Positions 11,301-24,189 are shown, numbered from the stretch's first letter. The stretch: 64,000 nt of DNA from Nepenthes gracilis (GCA_033239525.1 BSYO01000024.1:10315991-10379990), one strand, 5' to 3'. The notes: generated by a model from the sequence alone, not told the origin. Made by a program: numbers and translations.

Positions 11301-14300
11301 ATCAAAAGGTAGCGTTAGTAAGAGCGCTTTCTGACATCTTAGAGATTACTTAAGGGAATGTTTCTACTGCCTTCTATACTCGCCCCATGCTAAACTCTTA
11401 GCATTTTACTAACACTGCCTTCTATACTCAACCATAAGAAGTTCTCAACATTTTCACCATAGCAACATTTTACATCCTGAAGCCCCTAAAGGCAGCAATA
11501 CCCGAAAATACATTTGATTAAGATCAATAAATTACATTTCATGAAATGTCAAAGGAGAAAATAAATGCATATGCCACTAAAATGTTTAGGAAAAAGGGAA
11601 AATGTAAACCTCTGATTCACGCAAATGCTTGTAGATATCACAAGCAAAAGTTGCACAAAACTGAGGATCCAAGAAATTATTGTCGACATTGGCAACTTTA
11701 TCAACCATGTCAATCTCCACCAGTATGTCTCTTTTGCATACATTCCCTGCATAAATTAGGGAAGAAATTTGCCGAATTATTCAAGTGCACAACACACTGG
11801 AGCTAAGCAGAAATATATCTTCCACTTACAAATCATATAAAAAGCCTGGAGTAAAAAAGTTACTATTTCAAATAAAAGGAATCCTAACTGTGACAAAATA
11901 TTCTATGTGTTAGCTGAAGGTTTCTTTAATTGCTTTGTTGATAATAAAATATTTATACTCAATGTTGTCAAAGGCATGCTTAGGGCTCTAGCACTTCAAC
12001 ATACCTAGGCAAAACTCATTCCCAAATGTGCTCGGCTTTTTAATACTTAAGGTGCGCGTCTTGAACACCTCATAATTTTTTCACAAAAAAAAAAAGGGGG
12101 TAAATTTTATAGTCAAATTAGTCATTAGATTTAATACTTTTAATATTGACTAGTTGTTTGTAAAATAGAAATTACTAAAAGAAATGAGTAACTAATTTGA
12201 ATAATGTATAAAGACCATATGGATGAAGACCATATGAAGGGTTCAGTAGTTACAATTTTTAGAATAAATTAAATGACACATCCCACTAAATTGAGATATA
12301 TTGTAAACCTTCAACAATCAATGCCTATACGGCTACTCGATTGCTGTTTGTAAATGAAGAAATCAATAAAACCTATAAACTAAGGAAGGAAAAAGGCACA
12401 AGCTCTTACTTGATAATGATAAATTTCAATTTGTATTATGAGTATCTTATCAATAATATTTCAAGTTAGTTTATAAATTTTATTATTCTTATACATTTGT
12501 GGTAAATTGTATTTACTAATTGTTATTTTTTATGTTATTTCTTAAAATAAGAGTTTATCAAGAGAAATAATCTTTTTAGTACTTCTAATTCTATTATTAG
12601 ATATAGCAAATGAATACCTCACTTCCATTATGCATGCACTTGCGCCTTGTACCTAAGCCCAAGGGCCCCCCTGTGCCTTCAAACTCCTTTTGCCTTTAAC
12701 AACCTTGTCTATACTTGATTATATTGATTGTACTTTGATTACAATTATCATAAACATATTCATAATGGATCAAATATACATTAAGAGTAAAATTGTGATT
12801 AACATATTTACTTGTTATTTTCTTTGAGAAAACTTTTATAATCCTATTTGTAACATGTTACTCCTGAGAGAAAGATCCAAGGTTAGAGTGTTAAGTTACA
12901 AACTAGAAGGTATCTTGCTTGTGTGAAGTTTGGTCTTCACAAATCGCAGAAGGTCAAACATGGTGGATTTAAACGCTTAAGCGAAGCTTGGGGGACAAGA
13001 TGTAAGATTGAACCTGTATAAATTACAGTGTCATATTTCTCTTTTTCTACTCTCTTGCAATATTATTTCATTGCATGATGAAATGATAAGTTAAAATTGC
13101 ATTATTTTCTCTTGCTTCACTAAATAAAATATTAGTTAATGCACAAAATTGGTTAAGTTAAAATTTCTATTTATACAGGTTAAAATTGCTATTAAGTTAA
13201 AATTGCTATTTAAAAATTACTAATAACCTAATTTAACCCTTCTAAGGTGATTATGGAGATCACACTAAAAACAAGAGAAAGATAGGGTACAGATTTGGTT
13301 AAGTTAAAATTGCTGTTCAAAGATTATTAATAACCTAATTTACCCCCTTTAAGGTTTATTATGGAGATCACACTAAGAACAAGAGAAAGATAGGGTATAG
13401 ACTTTAATAGAAAGGTAAAAGAAATAATTTACCAGCTGTTCCCCCTGGCTCAGATATATGGAGTGTGCTGGATGTCTTTCTCTCAATAGAATGAAGTGCA
13501 GCTACATCATTTTCATCTACATACTCAACTTCTGGACTCTTTAGAGAATCACACGTTGACATTGACTCATCCATAGAAACAGAAAATTCGTCTGATGCTG
13601 TTGGAGAAATATCCATGCTACCAGGAGCTGGAAGCATAGTGGCATGAGATATGGTCTCATCACACTTCGGAAAAGATGTTTTACTCACAATCACAGCATC
13701 CGGTTTTGTAACCAAGGATGCAGGCACAGTGCTCCTAGACAAGCTGATGTTAGCAGAAGATCCCTTCTTTGCTTTAACAATTTTAGCTGCAGCACACGGT
13801 ACCTTCACAAAGCAAAATCTTGTCAAACATTTTCTCAACGTGATTTTTAGATGTTGAAGCAAAAGCTGAAAGATCAAACATCATAATATTCGGGGCATTT
13901 CAAAAAAAAAAAAAACACTTATAATAGAAACACACCTCAAATGTGCAAAATATCATAACAATTCAGTCACAGCTTGTTGCCAAAAAAAGTACAACACTAA
14001 ATTAGTCCACAAAAATCGAATGCAGGAAACATGCATTATAAATAAGAAGCTAAATTTAAATAACCCAAAAGTAATATAATGCATAGGAAAAGGAGAAAAT
14101 AAACTCAAGGAAAGAGAAAAGGCATATAGAATCAAGACTCAACTATAAGGCCATTTCATGAGACCAGTTGTTGCAAAGCAACCTCTTAGTACAAATTTCA
14201 CAAACAAGATGCACCAGCCAAATCTTTGCCTGTTTTAGCAATCATGGTTTATTGGCTACATTGGGTAAACTATTGCATCTGAAGACACAGTTACTTTCAA

Positions 14301-17300
14301 GATATATCTATTTGGATTCACACAATTCACAAATAGAAAATAAAAGAGCATGGACAACTAGTGGGCAATGTTACTAATGACATTATTACTTACAAAAAGT
14401 AGGATTTGTCATTCATGCCACTTGTGATTACCAAGTTTTAGGAATCAGCAACTATGAACTCGGATAACTATAAAAAAGGATGCTAAGGCCTTACATAGGA
14501 AACAATTCAAGATGGAATAGTTGAATTAGCCATTTGTCACATAACGACTGATAAAATGAAACTCAAAAAAGTTCATCAAAAAATTAAAGAGTCTGATCTA
14601 GAAAGAAACAGGATCAAAGAGATGAATTCGCAAAACAAAGAAACAAGCAAAATTATACAGACCACTTTGAAAAAGACTTGCCACCAACAGCTCAATACCT
14701 AGGCTCCATATTTTGTCAAGTACTTCTCATATTCAATAAAGTCATGAATAATAATGAGGAATGTGAAGGCATTCAGTAAAAAGAATGCAATTCATGACTG
14801 TTTATTATGAACTGCCCGTAGTACATTAGAAATGTTACTTTCAACATCAATCATGATGTATCTCAACAGGCATGAATTGTATATGTTATAGACAAAATAA
14901 AGGTGCAATAGGAGCAGCTTTATAGAAGATTTGGATAAGTAGCAACATATATCCCCCTTGATAACCAATGTTCCATGCATGCATAAGGGTTTGATGTTCA
15001 ACACCCCACTGTAGCGCATCTTTTTTTTCTTAGTTTCGTTAGGAAAAAAATGAAATGTTACCTTGGTGAAATTTTTTTGCATAGAGATACTATAATAGTA
15101 ATATCAACAATAAATCTTCAACAAAAAATGAAAAAACCAATCATTTTGTCTATAATATCAATGTTAGAAATATAAATTCATGCACACTGGAAATCTATTT
15201 AGAACTTGGCCTACCTCATTTAGCAAATATTATTATCTTTTCGATTTGTTTCACCTGTTCCAAAAGCATCACTTCTTTTCGGTTAGGGAATATTCCTTAA
15301 AAAAACCACCAACAAATTCGACAATGCAGATGCACAAAAAGGAGGGAAATTCTTCTTTCAAGAATTTGGAGGTTGGAGCATCTTGCAAATGGAAGAGTGC
15401 CATATATACAATCCTTTCAACTCATGACATTTGGCTAGCCTAGGAAGCCCAACCACCAAAAGCAATTAAAGTGGCAATAAACTCACATTATTTCAGAGGC
15501 TCTCTAAAGGCATTCTTCATCTTCAATACTTTTTTATTACTTTCCTATGGACTCAATGAGGTTAAATTAGATTTAAAATCTAGTATGGCTACAACCAAGG
15601 CGAAAAGCTACTGAAAATAAATGAATTTTTAATGTCAAACACAAGGCAGATGACACAATGAAAAGTATAAGGCTCGCCTTATGGCGAAGGTCATACCTAA
15701 GAGGAGGGTATACATTATGAGGAGAGTTTCTCACTAAGAGTGAGATCTGCCTCTAATTCTAGCTTTTTTATCCACATTAGATTTGAAATTGCACCAACTA
15801 TATGTTAAAATTGTTTTCCAAAATTGAGAACTAGAAGATGAGGTCTACATGAATCAACCAACTAGTTTTTTGGCAAAAGGACAAGAGCACAAGGTTTGTA
15901 AGCTTGACAAAATAATCATCTAGACAATAGTATCTTAGATTCTATCAAGCTATTCTCATGAATAGGTTTACAACAATTGACTATTGTGTATGTCAAACAA
16001 TACAAAATAATTTTATAATTTTGTTGTTTTATGCTAATGACATGTTATTGGCTGGCAATGACAAGAAGTAGTAGTCATCAATAAAAGGTAGTTATCCACA
16101 AATTTGAAATAAAATATATAGTTGAGAAAGACTATATTCTGAAAGTGATGATCTTTAGGAGTCAATCAAAAAGATTTCTAGATAAGTCTTAAAAGCCTAT
16201 AAAAAAGGTGTTTTAATTCTTCTTGATGCATGAGTACAAGCCCATTAACACTCCTATACTGAAATGTGAGAACTTGTGCCAAGAAATGTGCCCCATGACT
16301 CCTAGAGATATTGAAAAAATGTCTCTGTATTCCATATGCTAGTTCTATTGGCAACGTAATGCACACTATGATATATATTCAATCAAACATATGTTATGCA
16401 ATTGGTTTGGTCATTGGATTTGAATCAAACCTAGAGTTGCTTATTAGAATTTAGTCAAAGCAGTCATGAGGCACCTTAAGGAAACTATAGATTATGTACT
16501 ATACAATCAAGGGTGGTGTTTTGCAGTTAACAGGTTACAGTGATGCTGATTGGAGCCATCACTTGGAGTAGTAAGAGAAGCCGGTATATAATTATCGACT
16601 ATGGATGCGAAATACAATGGCTATACAATCGCGGTTCAAGAAGAGACTTGGTTAAGGAGAATCCTTATCGAACTTGAAATTGTTAATAATACTTTAAATC
16701 ATGTAACAATTTATTGCAATAAAAAGAGCTTTAACCAAAAAATACCAAATATCATGGAAAAGCCAAACATATATATACAATATCACTACATCTAAGATAT
16801 TATAGTGCATAAAGAGGTGGTGCTGAAATACATTTCTCCGAGTCACATGATTATGGTTGTCTTAGCTAATCTTATAGCAAGAGTGCTTTTATGGTGCATG
16901 TGAGAAGTCTAGAGTATGTAGATTGCAATTTTTAAATTTATTTTGATAGATCACAAAACTATGTAGATTGTAATTTTTAAATTTATTTAAATTTTCACAA
17001 AACTATCTTTTTAAGACACTATTCGATGAATAAATCTATTCAATAATTATTCAAACATTTATCATGCAAAGGTATAGAAGTATGTTAACAAGCTTAAATT
17101 GGCTTACTCATACAAGTAATCACATTCAGCTCTTAGTCAACGAGCAAAGATAGATGTGATATCATTACTATTTGTGGATCATGCAATATCAATATGTACA
17201 ACAAAGTATCACCTTAATAAGTGCTAAAATGAGAACTATAAGATCATATATTGATGTCCCACAATCAATGTAGCTTGTAGTTAGCCACTTAGATTACGAC

Positions 17301-20300
17301 TATAAGCTTAAACAATTGGTGCCTAGAAGTGCTGAGCAAGATTAGAATTCTCATTAGGCACTTAGATTACTAGACTAAAATCTATGCTGTATTTTTAGTT
17401 TATATATGTCTTCTTCTTAAAGAAAATCATATTATAACATATAATTCTTTCTAAATGTGCTTATTCCACAAATATAGAAAAATGGATCCCTACTTCCTCA
17501 CTATGTGAGTCTATGAATCATTCAATAACTCTATTTATGCCCTTTATTGACTTAAGACTACATCATAAAACTAAGGTCTTAAAGTTTACTACTCTAGCAT
17601 GTTGTTTGTAACCTTGAGTAATTTGATCTAAAGGGGCATCCATAGGAAAGCAATTGGGAGAAATTTAAGTGGCAAATGGACGAAGGAAGGACTATTTCGT
17701 ACATACCCCTGCATGTATTCAATGTCAATAGGTTATGGCAGTACATAACAACACAGTCGTGAATAAGTCATGACAAGAGTAGGAAGATTAGGTATAGTTT
17801 GGAGTTTTAAACTCAATAAGGTTAAAAATACATGATCCAATGTGTTTAGATAAGTTTAGGGCATAATAAGACATTTTTAAGGACGTTGATCTACTGGCCT
17901 TTATGGCAAAGATTTGATTTAATACTCCCATCTTTTCAACAGATTTGCTTAGAGGTCACATGGTCTATTTGCTAGTAGGAGTTGAGAATATAAATAGAGA
18001 TGCATGATTGGGTTATGCCTACTATGCATAAGTGGGAGATATTGTAAATATTAAAGATGAAGAGTGCCCATAGTAGACCTTTGCAATAATGTGAATTCAT
18101 TGCCACTGCAATTTGCTTTGTGAGGGTTGAGTTTTCAACAGATTTGTTTAGAGGTCACATGGTCTATTTGCTAATAGGAGTTGAGAATATAAATAGGGAT
18201 GCATACTTGGGTTACGCCTACTATGTATAAGTGGGAGATGTTGTAAATATTAAATATGAAGAATGCCCATAGTAGACCTTTGCAATAATGTGAATTCATT
18301 GCCACTTCTATTGCTTTGTGAGGGTTGAGTTTTCAACAGATTTGCTTAGAGATCACATATTCTATTTGCTAATAGGAGTTGAGAATGTAAATTGATGCAT
18401 GATTGGGTTATGCCTACTATGCATAAGTGGGAGATGTTATAAATATTAAAGATGAAGAGTGCCCATAGTAGACTTTTGCAATAATGTGAATTCATTGTCA
18501 CTTCAATTGCTTTGTGAGGGTTGAGTTTTCAAAGCTAGCCATAGGTCATAAATTGAAAGGGCTATAATATGACCCTCCTCTTCTATTTGCAAGACATACC
18601 AAACTGTAAATTCTTGTAGGAAGAGTTTCTTCCTATCTTTCTTTTTGTGTGTTTATGCTATAAAGTTTCTAAATAATTCTATTAGAGAACATTCCACCAC
18701 CGAGAATGAAAAGTGTCTATGGATGAAAATATCGACTAATATCCAACATATCGACCAATATACATCTATATCGAAGCCCCAGATATCGATATTTTTCGAT
18801 ACTGTAGAAAAACCGCTATATGTTATTATATCGGTAATATATTACCGCATGTCATCAAATAGTTGATATGTCCAATATTTGGCAAATTTATCGGCTGATA
18901 TTTATCCGTCGATTTATAATTTTTGATATATCTAGCATTGACATATATTGTTTGATATATCCGATATCGATACAGTCCTACCAATATATTTCGATACAGT
19001 GGAAAGATCGCTATATATTATTGTATCAACAATATATCACCACATGTCATCCAATATTTGATATATCCGATATTTGATATCTTTATCGGTTGATATTTTT
19101 TGTCAGTTTATGATTTTGATATATCTAGCATTGACATATATTGTCTAATATATCCGATATCAATACAACCCTACCTGATACCAATACTAATATTTTGATC
19201 TATGGAGGTAACATTTTAGTAACGAGTGAGATAACTATGTAAGATAATAATTTCAGCTAAACAAGGTAAACTAAAACCTATTTGATTTCCATTGCATATG
19301 GGTTTATATTTCTAACACCCCTAATTACCTTTTGTAACAATGTCATCCCCCTTTTAACTATTAATATGAGATAACTGGCTAGATAATACACATGTGAATG
19401 GTCTAGGCAATTACAAAGTTATGTTGTAATCATCAGTGGGGTACTGGATAACATGGATCATTACCCAATGGCAAGACACAATGATCATATTATTTGCAGC
19501 TGCTTTGAAAAAATCTGAATGCTGGAAATTGTATGTTTAGGAGTTCCAGTGTTACATGAAAATGCAAGAGATTTCATTCTTTTATACATTAAGATTCCAT
19601 CTTCTCTAAGATATAGCATCGGGTCTCTTCAGAGGGCATCAACATAATGTTTAAGCATGATAAGAAGCAGCATAGAGCCATGTCCCAAATAGATGCTCGC
19701 CATTCATTAATCATATCTTGCATGTTCAAAGGATTTGAAAGTCAAATGCTAATCTTTTTTCTTAGAAGTATATGAGTCGTCTCTTTATATAATGATTAGC
19801 AATGTCATTTTATTTAGAAGACGTGAATCCATATTAAATCATCAAAGGAACGCAAAAGGAAGAATCCTTTTGTGGAGAAGCCAATTCAAAACATTCTCAC
19901 TAATAACATGCAAAATAAAGAAAAATTAAGAAAATAATTCATACAGCTCACACATGATTTTACATTCCAAAAGTTAAATACTTCATACATAACAGGATGT
20001 GAAAAATTAAGAAAATTTTGCCAAAAAATTACCACATAAACCTAGAGGGATGTGAAGCATTCTATTCTGACTAACTGGTATCAGTATCCTATTTTTAATC
20101 TCTAAGGTCGTATATCATATTTTTGGGACAAATAAAAAGATAATACAATGAACAAAAACAAGACCAACTTTTCAATGCAGAAAAGACATACTAAAAGAGC
20201 ATAAATTAATAATAAAGGAGTAATAAGTAACAGAATATATATTAAATGCTGTTTCTAATATTTCATGAAGCAAAAGTTCAAGTAAACAAGATATGGGTAG

Positions 20301-21175
20301 TGACAGGTACATGCTACTGAAAATTCTTCATGGTAACAATATATCAGAGTCTATTAATTCTTGCTGTTCCCTGATCTGCCGCCACAAACATTCCATGCAT
20401 TGCTAATGGTTGGATGGATCAGCTCATGTATTGTTCTTTTATGCTATGTTGGATGTTACATATATAGTTTACTGAGAAAACAGCATCTTTACATGCTAAA
20501 CCAAGTAACCGCCTACTAGACATAGCTCAAACTAAATCTTAAAATTTTACATTTTTTTTTAACCAAAAATAGTGACCTGATTGACCATCTATTTCCAAGA
20601 AACAAAGATAGCCCACTGCTCAATACTTCTGAGGTATGGAGAGCGTCAGAAGCAGCCTCATCCTACTACTGCAGACTGTCCATTTCTGTAACTTCTAAAA
20701 ACTAAACTGAGTAAAAGAAGGATCAAGCAACTATTTAGTCACCCAATAAACCAAAACCCAGAAAAGAATCTAAAACTCAATCCAAAACAAAAACGAATTA
20801 AATAAAGAAACTCAACAAAATAGCATATTTAAATTCCAAAGAATACCCATATATAAAAATTCAAGAAAGCAAATATTTGGAGAAGGCAACGTGAAAACCA
20901 TCGAAAAAAAATATATATCCATAAAGGTTAGTACAATCCACAACAACAAATAGACAAACTAAAACAGTTCTCACCAGACTCGGCGTGGAACCGACGGAAC
21001 CTTGCCTCTGATTTGTCAGGTTGGTAAGTGGCGGCCGCTTCTTTGACAAATTCGGCGGCCTCACCGCCGTAGCCTTGCCGCCGGCTATCTCCGACGACAC
21101 AGCATGCCTCTTGGCCGCCAAAGTGGACGACGTCGTTGACGATGAAATAAAGGATTTTCGATTTTGCATCGACAT
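8343..21175 (-). CDS. CYCA1: A1-type cyclin (cell-cycle cyclin A), 11 exons, apparently intact
   Basis: Exons (minus strand, 5' to 3'): 20975-21175, 13433-13802, 11610-11746, 10805-10897, 10393-10526, 10108-10183, 9952-10028, 9804-9837, 9292-9441, 9058-9192 and 8343-8414. Every junction is GT-AG and the frame runs through all of them to a TGA, giving 492 residues, about the usual length for plant A1 cyclins. The N-terminus (MSMQNRK, residues 1-67) carries a destruction-box-like RPPLTNLTN, expected to direct APC/C-mediated degradation. The cyclin N-box holds the MRAILIDWLVEV signature from residue 257 (the substrate-docking patch) and the conserved lysine of KYEEI at 313, followed by a cyclin C-box ending in YKFVAKKYCPP. 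Cyclin A proteins bind CDKs in the nucleus during S phase, G2 and early mitosis. ATG 21175 was chosen because it gives the usual MS-QNR start; an upstream in-frame TTG is not a start. Intron 1 is 7,172 bp and intron 2 is 1,686 bp; both contain transposons. Class A1 is inferred from the N-terminal motifs. Confidence 0.93.
11960..12707. mobile_element. Non-autonomous hAT-like element (748 bp) in cyclin intron 2
   Basis: The ends are near-perfect inverted repeats: CAATGTTGTCAAAGGC on the left, and GCCTTTAACAACCTTG on the right, whose reverse complement is CAAGGTTGTTAAAGGC. They are flanked by an 8-bp direct repeat with one mismatch (TTTATACT at 11952-11959, TCTATACT at 12708-12715). An 8-bp target duplication is typical of hAT transposons. 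The interior is AT-rich and non-coding, so a transposase would have to come from elsewhere. It is oriented within an intron and should be spliced out. Confidence 0.75.
13803..15879. other. First part of cyclin intron 1, nothing recognised
   Basis: AT-rich intron sequence. Short ORFs (for example at 13953-14135, 14792-15082 and 15180-15443) show no domain motifs and are taken as chance. Confidence 0.6.
15880..16930 (+). mobile_element. Ty1/copia pol remnant in cyclin intron 1
   Basis: Plus-strand translation shows a decayed copia reverse transcriptase and RNase H. Around 16021 the frame reads LLFYANDMLLAGND, matching the copia YVDD block with the catalytic pair changed to ND. Further along come a piece like PMTPRDIEKMSLYSICASSIGN (about 16290), a genome-typical SNICYAIG-like block (about 16385), LTGYSDADWS (about 16518) and an RNase H tail. 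Many stops and frameshifts interrupt it. It runs opposite to the cyclin gene. No intact LTR pair was found; the tandem array at 17937-18531 may be its terminal part. Confidence 0.7.
17937..18531 (+). repeat. Three tandem units of about 198 bp resembling copia PPT/LTR sequence
   Basis: Copies start at 17937, 18136 and 18334 (CAACAGATTTGCTTAGAG or close variants), with periods of 199 and 198 bp and only scattered differences. Copies 1 and 2 contain ATATAAATAG, a TATA-box-like sequence that is disrupted in copy 3. All three contain AAGTGGGAGAT followed by GTTGTAAATATT or a close variant, which resembles the polypurine tract and 5' LTR edge of copia elements. The array lies about 1 kb downstream of the copia pol remnant, in the same orientation. 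Confidence 0.75.
18715..19200. repeat. ATATCG-rich repeat, two copies of about 195 bp
   Basis: This block is dense in ATATCG/CGATAT words. Two diverged copies can be lined up: TCGATACTGTAGAAA at 18796 against TCGATACAGTGGAAAG at 18991. Both are followed by CGCTATAT, a GCATGTCATC-like block and then TCTAGCATTGACATATATTG. The short ORFs that fall in it (18645-18866, 18868-19077) are low-complexity by-products. Its identity is unknown. Confidence 0.65.
19201..20974. other. Rest of cyclin intron 1, nothing recognised
   Basis: AT-rich DNA without long ORFs, inverted-repeat ends or recognisable pol motifs, running up to the exon 1 donor at 20974. Confidence 0.6.
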
Positions 21176-21436
21176 GTTCAGCTCTAAACCCAAAAAATCC
21201 TCTTGATTATTTCTATTTATAGAAATTTCTTGGATGTGGAAATTCGAGTTCGATTTTGAGCGTTAAAGTTCCCTGTGAGGAAGAAAAGAAATAACAAAAA
21301 TGATTAAAGATCGAGAGTATTTGAGAAATCAGACTCCGAATTCATAGACTGAGGTTTACTCGAAAGGGATTCTTTCATGGTGATACAATTCCTGCTGATG
21401 GCGGAGAATGAGAGAGACTCGAGGGCGTGTTTGGTT

Positions 21437-21516
21437 CCGTTTAAGTTTAATCGCTTTAAGATACCTTTTGAGCGCCGAAACGGGTTGATTTGAATTGGGA
21501 CGAGATCCTGACCGTT
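21437..21516 (-). promoter_or_regulatory. Cluster of three AACGG cores (MSA-like) upstream of the cyclin gene
   Basis: AACGG or its complement occurs at 21437-21441, 21479-21483 and 21512-21516, about 260-340 bp upstream of the cyclin start codon. AACGG is the core of the mitosis-specific activator element bound by three-repeat MYB proteins in plant G2/M genes. The copy at 21512 continues as AACGGTCA, matching the 3' half of the consensus. The 5' halves do not match well, so function is inferred. Confidence 0.4.
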
Positions 21517-22199
21517 GATTCAACTCGGTAATCGGTAGGAGCGCTCCTGACTGTAAGTGACAATTACTCTTCTTCAGGGATGTCCAGTGGAATTGAGTCA
21601 CGGCCTGTTCACCTATACAGCATGACTGACCAATGGAGCGGGCACTTGGCAATAAAGCATCACGTGGTCTGGAAAATTTTGTAGGCAGTCAGTTGGTGGT
21701 CATTTTAGAAAGAATCACAGCCCGTGACATTGTCTACTGTAGTTTAAATTTCAAAATTCAAATATGAACGTTAACCTTCCTCATTTTTTTTTTTTTTTTT
21801 TTTTTGGGGGAGGGGGTGACCCTTGTTTATGATGATTGATATTTCTAATGGAAATTATGGCTTTTTTAAAAAATATTATAGGATAATTTAATATTATAAT
21901 ATAAGAATTGAATATCAATTCAGTTAGTAAATATTCGAACTTATTAAATTATTTAGCAAACATTGTAATATATAAAAAAAGTCTGAGGTCTCTAAAATCA
22001 AATCATCCAACATCTAAGTTTTATACTTTAAAGATGCTAAATCTTCAAATTAGTTATCTAATTAAATTTAAATATTAATTATTATTGAAAATTTTAACAA
22101 ATGAATAGCTAATTGCTTTGAAAAATATATTGATATCATGGAACAAAACAAAATTTATACATAATATTTATGAAAGGTGCATCCTAACAAAGCACAACA
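21517..22199. other. Spacer upstream of the cyclin gene, with a T22/G-rich run
   Basis: Non-coding. It holds a poly-T run (21784-21805) followed by GGGGGAGGGGG (21806-21816), then AT-rich DNA. The short minus-strand ORF at 21356-21652 overlaps the promoter side and has no recognisable motif. Confidence 0.5.
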
Positions 22200-23130
22200 A
22201 TGGCACTCAAGAAGTGCTATAATATCAAGAGAATCCACGAGATGTGTGGCATCAAGGGGGCCAAGGATCTAGACAAATATCTGAATATTAGACTTGTTCA
22301 TGGTAAATTCACAAAAGAATACTATGTTGCAATTTTGGAGAAGGTCCATGGCAAATTTCATAATTGGGAAATGAAGTGTTTGTTGGTAGCAAGGGTAGCT
22401 ATTTTGAACCAAGTCGTGGCTCAGGCTATCCCCACCAATGCAATGTATACACATGCTCTCACTCAACACTTACGAACAACTAAATCGTATTAATAGAAAC
22501 TTTCTTTAGGTGTCGTAAAACCCACCTTATACATTAGAAGGATATCTATACCCCTAAAGAAAATGGTAGCCTAGGGCCGAGGAGTGCTAAAGACAACAAC
22601 CTAGCCCTTGTTAGGAAGCCGAGAATAGAAGATGCTATGTGAACAAACTTTGGGCCCAAGTTTTTATAAGCAAATATCTAAGAAGTATGGTAACTATCTA
22701 TCAATATTAAATTTGGCTCTTTTAATACATAGCAAAGTGTCCTACAAACTAGAGTATCTGTTGGGCTGAGGCACCAAGTGGGGTGATTGGGAATAGGAAA
22801 AGTGTGTCCTTTTGGAAGGACAGCTAGCTAGGTGACTCTCTTCTAAAGAGCCAGGAGGACCAATATACTAATGAAACAAATGCACTTAAAGGTCACAGGT
22901 TTTATCTTTGAATGATAATCAGAATTGAATTGGACACATTTTGAAGACAAAATTGTCTAAGGAAGAATGTCTAGAGAGAACTATTATCTACCTGACCTGT
23001 CTTGCCCACATGACAGATTCATATGGCATGGCAACTCTTGAAATCACAATGTGAAGAAGGCCTATGAACTCCTATAGTGAGGCACCCGAAGTAATGAAAT
23101 CGGGTTGAAGAAGATATGAAAACTCAATAC
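22200..23130 (+). mobile_element. L1-type LINE fragment: end of reverse transcriptase and following zinc-finger region
   Basis: A 97-residue plus-strand ORF starts at 22200 and contains blocks typical of the thumb of plant L1 reverse transcriptases. KYLNIRLVHGKFTKEYY resembles KYLG-PL-HGR-TK, and CLLVARVAILNQVVAQAIPT resembles LS-AGR--LI-SV--AIP. Beyond its stop the similarity continues in broken frames: SAKDNNLALVRKP near 22588, CPFGRTASW near 22810, and DRFIWHGNS near 23010, which resembles the zf-RVT domain that follows RT in plant LINEs. Frameshifts and stops make it inactive. The 5' end, with the endonuclease, is missing. Confidence 0.7.
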
Positions 23131-24189
23131 TTCCCTAAATATCAAATTTTCATCTAGCTCGCTGGAAAAACCAAGCTACTAACAAATGTGACAGGAAGAG
23201 GAAGAATATGAGCAGCTTCATGGTATGTTAGCATTGCAACAAAGAGGGATTGGTTGTTCACATTAGCAAAGACTATCCCAAGGTGAAGGTAGTGTGAAAT
23301 GTGTTGGGATTCGACCCGAATATACAAATTTGGCGTAGCGAAACAAAACTCGAACCCTTCGTTATACATCAACTACCAAACTCGTGACACAAAAAATGCA
23401 ATGATATAAAATATTTTTAATATGGAAAACCATTTTCAACTAAGAAAAAAATTATATGACAAACTCCGAAAAAATCTATTATAATAATAATAATACAAGT
23501 TATAAATAACACCCTTCGAAATCCCTTCACTACAATCCCAAGTGAAAAATGGTTGATTTTAACTCCCTCAGCACATTTAACAACCCATAAGAGAAATACA
23601 ACGAGAAATAAGAGCAATCAAATGAAATATCCTCCAAAAAACCGTTCTAAAACAACGTACCCGACCTTAATGAAGAACGAAACTCAAATCGGATTTTAAC
23701 CGGATACTGAACCTCTTTCTCTTCTCTTTTTTTTCTCTTCTCTCTCTGTGCGGCACTTCTTTTGTGAGATTTGATTTTAAAATATGCTAAAAATGCATCG
23801 GGTGCGTTTTTATACTGTGTGCTGCACTTGAACGCCTGTCAAGTGCATCTCGGGCACAAGCATCATTGGAATTAGCGCTTGAGCACCCCTTCTGAAATCA
23901 GCAAACATAAATGTAGGGCCAATTGGTAGGCAAGTGGGCATTCTAATTGGCTTTGGACTAAACTCATCAGCAACCATAAAGAACCCACACCCTTCCAATT
24001 TGTTTTTGTTGCAAACTCTTTGGCTCCTTTGGAAGTGGAAAACCATGGCGGCATTTGACGATGACTTCACTGAGAATCCCTCCCCCAGCCTATAGTGTTG
24101 ACTCTCTGGCTATGTAATTAAATATCGAAACCATGCTCTAGTCTCTGAGTAATGTAGACAAGGAGAGACTGAAAAGTGTCATGGGAAGC
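23131..24189. other. DNA between LINE pieces, possible LTR edge at 23304
   Basis: This stretch separates the zf-RVT-like piece from the RNase H-like piece of the LINE. At about 23304 a TGTTGGGATTCGACCCG sequence resembles an LTR terminus, but I found no matching far end or target duplication. No gene is recognised. Minus-strand ORFs at 23810-24070 and 23417-23617 lack motifs. Confidence 0.4.
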
